This document shows, one piece after another, positions 45,385 through 52,861 of a stretch of 64,000 bases of DNA. How positions within the stretch are numbered: the stretch's first letter is position 1; every line of letters begins with the position of its first letter. Origin of the DNA: RGIG4576 sp964606575 (GTDB lineage Bacteria > Bacteroidota > Bacteroidia > Bacteroidales > Muribaculaceae). The stretch lies in assembly GCA_964606575.1 (NCBI GenBank), contig CAZSHA010000002.1, positions 1-64,000 of the forward strand, given 5' to 3'. The translations under genes were made by a program, and so were the position numbers. Under the pieces are notes generated by a model, which saw only the letters and a program-made list of their open reading frames with translations, made no database searches and was not told the DNA's origin.

Positions 45385-46782
45385 TCAGTTTACAACACCT
45401 AGTATTTCGCTTCTTACTATATGTATCGGTTTTATCCCCGATCGCACTTCAAGATAGTTCCCCAGTTTACGTTGCTCAGGAAGACTCATCGTCCCGTTTA
45501 GCTTTACAATGGCGAGATTCACGGTGTCGGTCTTGTTTGTCGCCATTGAGCAAAACACGTTCTTGCTTAGTGCAATATCTTTCACTTTCGGGAAAAGCAC
45601 TTTAATCTCTGGAGCCAGTTGGCTTGATAACCTTTCAAACTCTGTTGCGGTCTGAATCTGTGTGCGTAACGAGTCTAATTGTTCTGACTGCATGGCGATT
45701 TTCTTTTGATTGTCGGCATAAATCTCATTAAACATCGAAGTTGTGATTTCTTTTGAGTCTAATGGGTTCATCGCGCCTATCGAAACTCCTTGGCTAATGC
45801 TGAGTACTGTACCATGAAGCCATCGGTTCTTGTCCATTTTTTTAATCATCGCCATACGCAGAGAATCAGTGTTGAGCTTTTCGCCAATAAGTGTCACGTT
45901 GATGTATTTTTTCCCATCTTTAACTCCTGCATCTCTTTTTAGCACTTGTGTGTTAGGAAATACAAACTCTTCGCTGATGAAATTATTGGCACTATTCACG
46001 AAATAACTATCCCTTATCATATAGAAAGTTAGCCATATACTTGGTAACAAAGTTACAATAATTATCAGATAAACATACTTTTTCACCTGCTTTTTTATGT
46101 TGTCGTTAACATAATTGCGAGGTTTGAATTTCATCAACTTCACCCCGACCGTTGTCGCATATCCTATGAAAATGGAATTTATCAAAAACAGGTAGAATGC
46201 TCCGAAGAAGTAATGTAGTTGCCATGTAGCAAGACCATAGCCGGCGGTACACAATGGCGGCATCAAAGCCGTAGCTATCGCTACACCGGGAATCACGTTG
46301 CCCTTTTTCTTGCATGTGATTGCCACGATGCCGGCAAGTCCGCCAAAAAATCCGATAAGCACATCATATATTGACGGAGATGTGCGTGCGAGTAGTTCGG
46401 AACGCCCTTCGCTCACAGGCGAGATTAAGAAATACAGCGTTGATGCAAGCACGCTGAAAATTGCGGCTACAGCAAGGTTGCGGAACGAGCGTTTGATAAG
46501 ATCGAAGTCGTAAGTGCCTACACCGAACCCTATTCCTATAATAGGTCCCATGAGTGGCGATATGAGCATAGCGCCTATTATCACGGCAGCCGAGTTGGTG
46601 TTCAGACCCAGCGAGGCGATGAAGATTGCTATAATCAGGATGATAATGTTAGCCCCCTTGAATGAAACGCCGTCCATGACGGCTTGTTCAGCCATACGCT
46701 CATCGTCAAGGTCGCCAGACAAGTCGAAATAGCTCTGCAAATAAGTTTTAAGTCTTGTAAATAATTGTGCCATAGCCGTCAA
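45385..46782 (-). CDS. DUF389 (TIGR00341) membrane protein
   Basis: 465 residues. The DUF389 membrane domain covers about residues 40-250 with six or seven hydrophobic segments; SAAVIIGAMLISPLMGPIIGIG and VAIATALMPPLCTAGYGLA are its signatures. The C-terminal 200 residues are soluble and partly coiled coil. Family function is not established. In an operon with the downstream glycosyltransferase. Confidence 0.85.
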   Translation of the reverse strand: MTAMAQLFTRLKTYLQSYFDLSGDLDDERMAEQAVMDGVSFKGANIIILIIAIFIASLGLNTNSAAVIIGAMLISPLMGPIIGIGFGVGTYDFDLIKRSFRNLAVAAIFSVLASTLYFLISPVSEGRSELLARTSPSIYDVLIGFFGGLAGIVAITCKKKGNVIPGVAIATALMPPLCTAGYGLATWQLHYFFGAFYLFLINSIFIGYATTVGVKLMKFKPRNYVNDNIKKQVKKYVYLIIIVTLLPSIWLTFYMIRDSYFVNSANNFISEEFVFPNTQVLKRDAGVKDGKKYINVTLIGEKLNTDSLRMAMIKKMDKNRWLHGTVLSISQGVSIGAMNPLDSKEITTSMFNEIYADNQKKIAMQSEQLDSLRTQIQTATEFERLSSQLAPEIKVLFPKVKDIALSKNVFCSMATNKTDTVNLAIVKLNGTMSLPEQRKLGNYLEVRSGIKPIHIVRSEILGVVN

Positions 46783-46821
46783 TGTTTATGTTGATGGCAC
46801 GCTTAGCGGCAATCGTGGTTA

Positions 46822-47334
46822 TCAGCTACGCAAAAGACTCAGCATATCCATCACCTCATAGCAAGACAACTTGCGACGCTCTTTAAGCGTGCTTACGAAA
46901 TTATTAACAAGTTCCTGCACTTGATAGTTTGACAACAATCGGGATAGATAACTGTAAGATTTATTAAAAATCTGCTCAACCTCGTCGGCTTCGAGTTGGC
47001 ATGTGCGTTTTCCCTCTTCGCATGCGGCTTTCAGCACCTGCATGCGGATGGTATGGTCAAGTTCTTTATGCTCGTGGCACATCTTGCGGCACATTACATC
47101 GGCAAGCACCAGCCCTATGGTGAGTTGGTAATGTTCTAAAATGCGTTGCCATGAGTTGCGGGCAGAGAGGATGGTGTTGCCAGTGAAATAATATCTTGGA
47201 GAGAACTCAACGCAGTCAAGCCCCTCACCCTCCAGCGAAATGTGGTTGAAAAGGTCGTCGGCATCGAATATAGCCAAACCTATAGCCATACCAGTCACAC
47301 CATAACACTTATCATCCTCGTCAAGATATTTCAT
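46822..47334 (-). CDS. Conserved hypothetical protein
   Basis: 170 residues from MKYLDEDDKCYG; a longer open frame adds 17 poorly supported residues rich in Lys. Soluble, mostly helical, with several Cys and His residues (MCRKMCHEHKELDH) that could bind metal. I recognise it as a protein type conserved in Bacteroidales but cannot give a function. Forty bases upstream of DUF389 on the same strand. Confidence 0.6.
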   Translation of the reverse strand: MKYLDEDDKCYGVTGMAIGLAIFDADDLFNHISLEGEGLDCVEFSPRYYFTGNTILSARNSWQRILEHYQLTIGLVLADVMCRKMCHEHKELDHTIRMQVLKAACEEGKRTCQLEADEVEQIFNKSYSYLSRLLSNYQVQELVNNFVSTLKERRKLSCYEVMDMLSLLRS

Positions 47335-47415
47335 GCGTTTGATTTTTTTTGCATAATTACTCTTTTTAATCCTAAGAATAAACAAAAGCCGTCAGTTCGA
47401 TAGTCGGAAAGGCCA

Positions 47416-47580
47416 TTATAGTGGTCGCTCACCGTCGGGTGTCGATTGCTCCTTTTCTTTAGCAATCTTCTCTTTGTAGGCTTGCAACTGTTTACGCCAA
47501 GCGGCACGTTTTGCCGCTTCCTTTGCCGCTTTTGCTTTCAAATATTCCTCGTATTGATTTTCGATGTAATTGTCAGCCAT
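47416..47580 (-). CDS. Small charged conserved protein
   Basis: 54 residues from MADNYIENQYEEYL; the longer frame upstream crosses the tRNA-Pro gene and is rejected. Highly charged, Ala/Lys/Glu-rich helix (AKAAKEAAKRAAWRKQL). Short proteins of this pattern are common in Bacteroidales; function unknown. It lies directly downstream of the tRNA-Pro terminator. Confidence 0.6.
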   Translation of the reverse strand: MADNYIENQYEEYLKAKAAKEAAKRAAWRKQLQAYKEKIAKEKEQSTPDGERPL

Positions 47581-47593
47581 TATAGTATAAATG

Positions 47594-47625
47594 TGAAAAA
47601 GAGTTGATACTATTGCAGTCAACTC
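47594..47625 (-). terminator. Terminator of tRNA-Pro
   Basis: Perfect 7-base stem GAGTTGA (47601-47607) / TCAACTC (47619-47625) followed by five T on the minus strand. Confidence 0.75.
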
Positions 47626-47639
47626 TCCGTCATTTGAAG

Positions 47640-47712
47640 TCGGGGTGACAAGACTCGAACTTGCGGCCTCTACGTCCCGAACGTAGCGCGCTACCAACTG
47701 CGCCACACCCCG
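47640..47712 (-). tRNA. tRNA-Pro(CGG)
   Basis: 73-base cloverleaf without encoded CCA: acceptor CGGGGTG / CACCCCG, D arm GGCGCAGTTGGTAGCGC, anticodon stem-loop CTACG-TTCGGGA-CGTAG with CGG anticodon, T arm with GTTCGAGTC. It borders the AT-rich island. Confidence 0.95.
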
Positions 47713-47734
47713 CCGAAAATTTCATTTCCGCCCA

Positions 47735-47768
47735 CAAAGATACACAAAATATTAAGTTTTTAATCAAA
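47735..47768 (-). promoter_or_regulatory. Promoter of tRNA-Pro
   Basis: TATCTTTG (47742-47735) on the minus strand, with TTTG 22 bases upstream (47768-47765). Confidence 0.65.
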
Positions 47769-47835
47769 AAGTTGTTTTGTATTTTTTGATATGAAAAAAG
47801 AAATGGAATTATTGTAGTAAAAAGTTCTTTTTGTG

Positions 47836-47843
47836 TATTTTTG
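47836..47843 (+). promoter_or_regulatory. -7 box upstream of the candidate RNA and island operon
   Basis: TATTTTTG fits TAnnTTTG; ATTG lies 21 bases upstream as a weak -33 box. The predicted start is near 47850. Confidence 0.5.
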
Positions 47844-47849
47844 CAAATG

Positions 47850-48152
47850 CATATCGCTTGCAGAAGCCTGATGTGGGTAATGTGGGTGGGTGTGAAATAT
47901 TTTTAGAAAGCGTTTACTTACGCTCTTTCTTGGCTTTTCGAAATCTGGTAAATTTCAATTGGAGTCAAGAATGAAGCAACAGTAGATGTCTATGTGGAGA
48001 TGTATATTGATTATCAATTGACATGAGAATGCCAATTGGGGCTATATACAACATTCTGCGTGAGGCTTCTGCGTTGCTCATTCTACTCCAATGGGCATAC
48101 CAGAGCCTCGAAAAGCGGGATGAGCAACAAGTACAGACTCTCACGCTTTTTT
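47850..48152 (+). ncRNA. Candidate structured RNA upstream of the island operon
   Basis: The 496-base gap before the island operon has no credible ORF but holds strong secondary structure. A hairpin GAAAGCG/CGCTCTTTC lies at 47906-47929. A long stem-loop follows: GCGTGAG (48058-48064) / CTCACGC (48140-48146), TCTG (48068-48071) / CAGA (48134-48137) and GTTGCTCAT (48073-48081) / ATGAGCAAC (48120-48128), ending in six T (48147-48152). It can be an independent RNA of about 300 bases with its own terminator, or an attenuator for the operon that starts 57 bases later. It does not fit tmRNA, RNase P RNA or SRP RNA; 6S-like architecture is possible but unproved. Confidence 0.5.
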
Positions 48153-48208
48153 ATTTATGCTCGAATCAGGGGAAAGTCTATAGAGCCTTAAATATCGTAG
48201 GATAACAC

Positions 48209-49402
48209 ATGAAACTGAAACTGTTGAATGCTATTACTTGTTTATTTTTATCTGTTTGGTTTTTTAGTTGTACTTCTGAATTTATTGAAGTCAGCTCGAA
48301 CCCTGTAAAGTCACCAATTAGTGCAACAAAGTTCACTTTAAAGGTGTTTTTAGAAAACTCTGGGAGTATGGATGGCTATATGTGTGACGGCTCTCATTTA
48401 AAAGATGCAATGTATTCATATTTAAGCGATTTAAATCAATATGCTGATACTACGGAACTGAATTATATTAATAATAAGAAAATTCCCTTTGATAAGGGCT
48501 TGGAACAGTATGTAAAAACATTAAATCCAAAATCTTTTCGAGAAGCTGGCGGTGATCGTTCCAATTCAGATATAGGAAAAATGATAAATGATGTAGTCAA
48601 AGAAGTGTCTGACACTTCAATCTGTTTGTTTGTGTCAGATTGCATCTTGGATTTGCGTGTAGAGGATGCTCAAAACTTTCTGAATACTTGCAAGATTTCA
48701 ATAAAAAACTCAATTGTAGAGGGGAGAAAACGAATACCAAATCTTGCTGTGATGGTGATCAAACTAACATCGGATTTTAACGGTAAATATTTTTATCCAA
48801 ATAAACAAGTAGAGATGTTGAAACAAGTGAAAAGACCCTATTATATATGGGTCTTAGGAAATAGCAATATAATAGCAGATTTTAATTCTAAGGTATCTTT
48901 GTTTGATTTGAGTGAATATGGTTTTGAAAATCATATTTCTTTTGTTGGTAAAAATGAAGTTCCTTTTGAAATAAAGAATAAATATGGTGTATCAAATACA
49001 TTAACTCTTTCCAATGGTAATTACATCGCGACAATAAAAGCTGATTTTAGAGCGACATTACAGCCTGATAGCGTAATACAAAACCTCTCAAATTATTCGT
49101 TCGAAAATCCTTTGATATCAATAGAATCAATAAAACAAATTGAAACACAGAATAGCATTTATACACATGAAATCACCTTTAAGATACCTAAGAATTCAAA
49201 TATAATGGGGGATGATGCTCTAGTGCTACAATCCCCAAAAATATCAGAATGGGTTTATGATTCCAATGATGAGTCGGGCGCAGACATTAAAAATAATTTA
49301 TCTAAGACTACAGGTCTTAAATATCTTATTGAAGGCATTGCAGATGCTTATAAAAAAGATAAAATAATAACAAGTTGTAAGTTTAACATTAAACACAAAT
49401 AA
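48209..49402 (+). CDS. vWA-like lipoprotein (island gene 1)
   Basis: 397 residues. The lipobox WFFSC (Cys21) predicts a lipoprotein. LKVFLENSGSMDGYM follows (residues 44-58), resembling the first strand and MIDAS loop of von Willebrand A domains, where DxSxS is expected; here the first ligand is Glu49 with Ser51 and Ser53. ICLFVSDCILDL (about 137-148) fits the later vWA strand with its Asp. The remainder is beta-rich. vWA domains mediate metal-dependent protein binding, so this is a likely extracytoplasmic scaffold of the machine. First gene of a ten-ORF operon with 3-10 base gaps. Confidence 0.65.
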   Translation: MKLKLLNAITCLFLSVWFFSCTSEFIEVSSNPVKSPISATKFTLKVFLENSGSMDGYMCDGSHLKDAMYSYLSDLNQYADTTELNYINNKKIPFDKGLEQYVKTLNPKSFREAGGDRSNSDIGKMINDVVKEVSDTSICLFVSDCILDLRVEDAQNFLNTCKISIKNSIVEGRKRIPNLAVMVIKLTSDFNGKYFYPNKQVEMLKQVKRPYYIWVLGNSNIIADFNSKVSLFDLSEYGFENHISFVGKNEVPFEIKNKYGVSNTLTLSNGNYIATIKADFRATLQPDSVIQNLSNYSFENPLISIESIKQIETQNSIYTHEITFKIPKNSNIMGDDALVLQSPKISEWVYDSNDESGADIKNNLSKTTGLKYLIEGIADAYKKDKIITSCKFNIKHK

Positions 49403-49405
49403 ATT

Positions 49406-49843
49406 ATGGGTGAATTTTTTGGAAGCATGTATTGTTGGTTTGAAGATTTTTTTGGTCTTGAGTTAGCCAACTATTTATGGGGGATTTCATCCTCAACATC
49501 AACGAGTAATTCTTTTATAGGTATCGGGTTATCTATGTTTGGGGTTAGTCTAGCTGTGGTGTTAATATTTTATTATGTCTTGAATCATCCCAAATTGAAC
49601 AATTGGTGGGGATGGAGTATCTTTTTAGTAATTAATGCTATTGTTAACTTTATTATTGGTTATCAATGGGTTAAAGTATGCTGCAATAAGGCAGGTGAAT
49701 TAGGTATTCACGACACACAATTATGTTATTTTGGAGTTTCTAATATGTTATTATCAATATTAGTGTTCTTTGTGTTTTCTTTTATAGTTAAGTGGTGGAG
49801 TACAAACTGTTCTCGAGCGCCATTCTCTCATAAAATCTTATAA
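49406..49843 (+). CDS. Multi-span membrane protein (island gene 2)
   Basis: 145 residues with three clear membrane segments (about 35-60, 67-90 and 105-132) and an amphipathic N-terminus rich in aromatic residues (GSMYCWFEDFFGLELANYLWG). Not recognised as a known family. It starts 3 bases after gene 1 and ends 3 bases before the tubulin-like gene, so it is likely a membrane anchor or channel part of the same complex. Confidence 0.65.
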   Translation: MGEFFGSMYCWFEDFFGLELANYLWGISSSTSTSNSFIGIGLSMFGVSLAVVLIFYYVLNHPKLNNWWGWSIFLVINAIVNFIIGYQWVKVCCNKAGELGIHDTQLCYFGVSNMLLSILVFFVFSFIVKWWSTNCSRAPFSHKIL

Positions 49844-49846
49844 ATT

Positions 49847-51241
49847 ATGTCAAAGATATTTGTTTTCGGTATTGGAGGAACTGGTTCTCGAGTACTAAGG
49901 TCATTAACTATGATGTTGGCTTCTGGTGTAAAATTTGGAGCATCAGAGATTGTTCCTATTATAATTGACCCTGATGCATCTAATGCGGATTTAACAAGGA
50001 CTGTAGCTCTAATGAATAACTATTCTGCTATTAACAACAAGTTGAATTTCAGCAATGATAATAAGAATAAGTTTTTCCGTACAAAAATAGAGAGCATAAT
50101 GCCTAATTATACATTGCGAATAAATGATACCGATGACCGATCGTTTAAGCAATTTATAAATTATGCATCAATGTCTAAATCGAATCAAGCATTGACTAAA
50201 ATGCTTTTTTCAAATAAAAATTTAGAATCATCTATGGAAGTTGGATTCAAAGGGAATCCAAATATAGGCAGTGTAGTTCTTAACCAAATTGCTCATTCTG
50301 ATGATTTTGTTGATTTTGCTAATTCATTTAGTGACGGAGATAAAATTTTCATTATTAGTTCAATTTTTGGGGGTACAGGAGCTAGTGGATTTCCTTTGTT
50401 GTTGAAAACACTTCGGGAAGGAACACACTTTCCTAATTATAATTTAATAAATAGTGCAGAAATAGGTGCAATTACTATTTTACCATATTTTAAGGTTAGA
50501 CGAGATGATAATAGTGAGGTAGATTCTTCTACTTTCATATCGAAAACTAAATCAGCTTTAGCTTATTATGAGAATAATATTAGTAGGAATGGTATTATAA
50601 ATGCATTGTATTATTTAGCTGATGATGTTACAAATACTTATGAGAACCATGAAGGAGGTTCTTCTCAATTAAATGCTGCACATTTAATCGAGTTTTTAGG
50701 AGCTACAGCTATTGTTGATTTTTCAAATACGACATTTAGCATTCCAAGTAATATGGAATTGGGCATTAAAGAAACAGACGGTGTTGTCTCTTTTGATTCT
50801 TTTTATCGCAAGTTGTATGATATGCTATTTAATCCATTAGTTCAATTTACGATGACATCTAATGCTTTAACTTATAAGATAGATACATATCAGTCAAATA
50901 CGTTCAATGCTAATAACGGGAATTTTGAAGATTTGTATTCAAGTTCGTTTTTTAGTGATTTGTCCTCTTTTTTCAAGAAATATTTAGAATGGTTAGACGA
51001 GATGAAGAAAAACAAGAGATCGCTTGATTTATTTAATCTTGATTGTAAAGACAAACCGTTTGATCTTGTCACAGGAATAAGACCCAGAAAGATATTGAAT
51101 TACTTATCTGATTATAATTTGATTACAGCACGATTAAACGCTGAGGTTAAAAATTGTAGAAGTAAAGGAGTAGAAAATAAATTCCTAGAAATGTTTTACT
51201 TAGGAACAGAAAGATTGATTTCGGAAAAACTAAAAAAATAA
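49847..51241 (+). CDS. Tubulin/FtsZ-like GTPase (island gene 3)
   Basis: 464 residues. The N-terminus IFVFGIGGTGSRVLRSL (4-20) is a Rossmann-like nucleotide-binding loop as in FtsZ (GVGGAG), followed by a strand with a conserved acidic end (VPIIIDPDASN). At 165-181 comes IFIISSIFGGTGASGFPLLL, matching the tubulin signature GGTG(S/T)G that binds GTP phosphates. Size fits FtsZ/tubulin plus extensions. Such Tubulin-like proteins occur in predicted membrane-remodelling and conflict operons, distinct from the division FtsZ. It probably polymerises or switches with GTP in the cytoplasm to control the membrane partners. Confidence 0.75.
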   Translation: MSKIFVFGIGGTGSRVLRSLTMMLASGVKFGASEIVPIIIDPDASNADLTRTVALMNNYSAINNKLNFSNDNKNKFFRTKIESIMPNYTLRINDTDDRSFKQFINYASMSKSNQALTKMLFSNKNLESSMEVGFKGNPNIGSVVLNQIAHSDDFVDFANSFSDGDKIFIISSIFGGTGASGFPLLLKTLREGTHFPNYNLINSAEIGAITILPYFKVRRDDNSEVDSSTFISKTKSALAYYENNISRNGIINALYYLADDVTNTYENHEGGSSQLNAAHLIEFLGATAIVDFSNTTFSIPSNMELGIKETDGVVSFDSFYRKLYDMLFNPLVQFTMTSNALTYKIDTYQSNTFNANNGNFEDLYSSSFFSDLSSFFKKYLEWLDEMKKNKRSLDLFNLDCKDKPFDLVTGIRPRKILNYLSDYNLITARLNAEVKNCRSKGVENKFLEMFYLGTERLISEKLKK

Positions 51242-51249
51242 TTTAGATT

Positions 51250-52806
51250 ATGTCAAAGATATTTCGATTATATAAAGAAGGAACAGAAACATACGAAGAC
51301 TGGAATAACAGCCCAGCATTTCCGTATAATTCAACTAGCCGTGATACAATTGAAGACCCAGATGGTGCTACTGCGAGCCATGAAATAACTTCAATTCCGT
51401 CGCCTTTTGCTAGAATTGACCTAGTTAAGACAGCATTTAAGGAGGTTTGTAAACTTGATAAAGAAACAAGAAGAGTTGCTCTTGATGGTGATACCATATT
51501 CCATAAAATGGTTTCAGATACATTAGATGTGGCTGAAATATTCTTTAATATAGATAAATTCAAGGGGAAAATAGAAGTTCTAAAATGGGAACCAAATACA
51601 ATGCTTTCAGAGTTGGAATATTCTGATACTTTAGGGCATAAATATTTAGCAGATGCTCTTCGTAAGTATTTGAAATCTGATGCAGAAACATATAACTTTG
51701 ACAAGCTGAAGAATATATATTTGCTTAACTATATTCAAGGGCCAGATGAATTAAATATTATTGGAGCTACTTCTCCAGCAACTCTGTTCTTTAGTAATGC
51801 GAATGATTTGAATTATATCGATGATATTTTCTTTGGCGAAGATAAACCGTTTGATACAGATTATCAACCGCTTTATAAAAGAGATTTTGAATTTGTAAAA
51901 TACCTTTTTGCTTTAAGAAAGAGCATTGAAAATTTTGCGGAGCTATTTCCTGAGTTTGATAATTATTTATCTAAAACATTTTCAGAAATAAAAGACAACC
52001 TTAAAAGACAAGAACTATTAAATATTTCATCAATAGAATTAGAACAGTATGCAACAATATCTGTTGAAGACGTCCAGCAGAATGATATTGTTGAGGTTTT
52101 GGGGCATACTTTATATAAGAAATCTAGAACTGTTTCAGTTTTAAAGAGTGATTTTAGAATAAAAGTATCTAAGGATGTCGATGATACGCCTTTAGTACTT
52201 CCTGTTGAGTCTGGAAATAGATACAGTGATTTACAATACATGTCAGGTAAATGGGGTAATACAAATGCAGCACCATTTTCAGATGCTGAAACAGATTTAT
52301 CGAAACGAATTTTGCCTTTTGATGGCTCTATTCTCCCATATCTTACCATAAGCGATTTTCTTGAGGATACTATAATCCGTGTACCGCATACACTAAACTC
52401 GGAAAATTATTTTAATGGTAATATTAGAATAGATGAAAAGGAATTATCATATCTTCTTCCAATAAAACCTTTACTGTTTAAATATTTCACTATAGATGAA
52501 ATAAAGGGTTCAATGAAAGATGGCAAAAGCATGTTAGACATGGAAACTCTAGCTGGAAATTCTGGGGTTAAAGTGACTTTAAGAATACCAATAGAAGGCA
52601 ATAATAAGATTCCATATATTGAATATACCCGTTTATATTACAATAATAGAGCTGCTGATATTCAATTTAATGAAGGAGGTATGACTGAGTTTAAATTCAC
52701 AGGTTTTATTATGCCTCAAATTAAATTCAATAACGACCTTGATGCTATATACAACATATCTTGTATGCAATCGGCAACAGGCAAAAAACAAGTTTACTTT
52801 CTATAA
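51250..52806 (+). CDS. Large unknown protein (island gene 4), possibly the N-terminal half of gene 5
   Basis: 518 residues, soluble, with no family I recognise. It opens MSKIFRLYKEGTETYEDW, which echoes the MSKIFVF start of gene 3. A beta-rich part near the end (KVTLRIPIEGNNKIPYIEYTRLYYNN) reads like an edge of a beta-sandwich. It stops just after an A6 run (52783-52788). In the +1 frame past that run the sequence continues without a stop into the actin-like ATPase, and the join would read as a continuous domain, so genes 4 and 5 may be one protein of about 1136 residues. Confidence 0.6.
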   Translation: MSKIFRLYKEGTETYEDWNNSPAFPYNSTSRDTIEDPDGATASHEITSIPSPFARIDLVKTAFKEVCKLDKETRRVALDGDTIFHKMVSDTLDVAEIFFNIDKFKGKIEVLKWEPNTMLSELEYSDTLGHKYLADALRKYLKSDAETYNFDKLKNIYLLNYIQGPDELNIIGATSPATLFFSNANDLNYIDDIFFGEDKPFDTDYQPLYKRDFEFVKYLFALRKSIENFAELFPEFDNYLSKTFSEIKDNLKRQELLNISSIELEQYATISVEDVQQNDIVEVLGHTLYKKSRTVSVLKSDFRIKVSKDVDDTPLVLPVESGNRYSDLQYMSGKWGNTNAAPFSDAETDLSKRILPFDGSILPYLTISDFLEDTIIRVPHTLNSENYFNGNIRIDEKELSYLLPIKPLLFKYFTIDEIKGSMKDGKSMLDMETLAGNSGVKVTLRIPIEGNNKIPYIEYTRLYYNNRAADIQFNEGGMTEFKFTGFIMPQIKFNNDLDAIYNISCMQSATGKKQVYFL

Positions 52807-52861
52807 AGGTTATGAGAAAATATTGGTGAAATCTTGTGCTTGCCGTAATGAGGAGCAAGGG

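Noticed and set aside
47581..47706. Longer version of the small charged protein
   Set aside because: The first 42 codons are the reverse frame through tRNA-Pro and its terminator.
47640..47712. Attachment site at tRNA-Pro
   Set aside because: No repeat of the tRNA 3' end was found at the far side of the island, and the island is on the 5' side of the tRNA.
47850..48152. Identity as tmRNA, RNase P RNA, SRP RNA or retron RNA
   Set aside because: The conserved elements of tmRNA, RNase P and SRP RNA are missing, and there is no reverse transcriptase gene nearby for a retron.
48023..48205. 60-codon ORF ahead of the island operon
   Set aside because: It coincides with the paired arms of the long stem-loop and its terminator, and its sequence has no protein-like pattern.
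52786..52792. Programmed -1 frameshift at the A6-C run
   Set aside because: The needed shift is +1 and the run is in the wrong phase for the X XXY YYZ rule.
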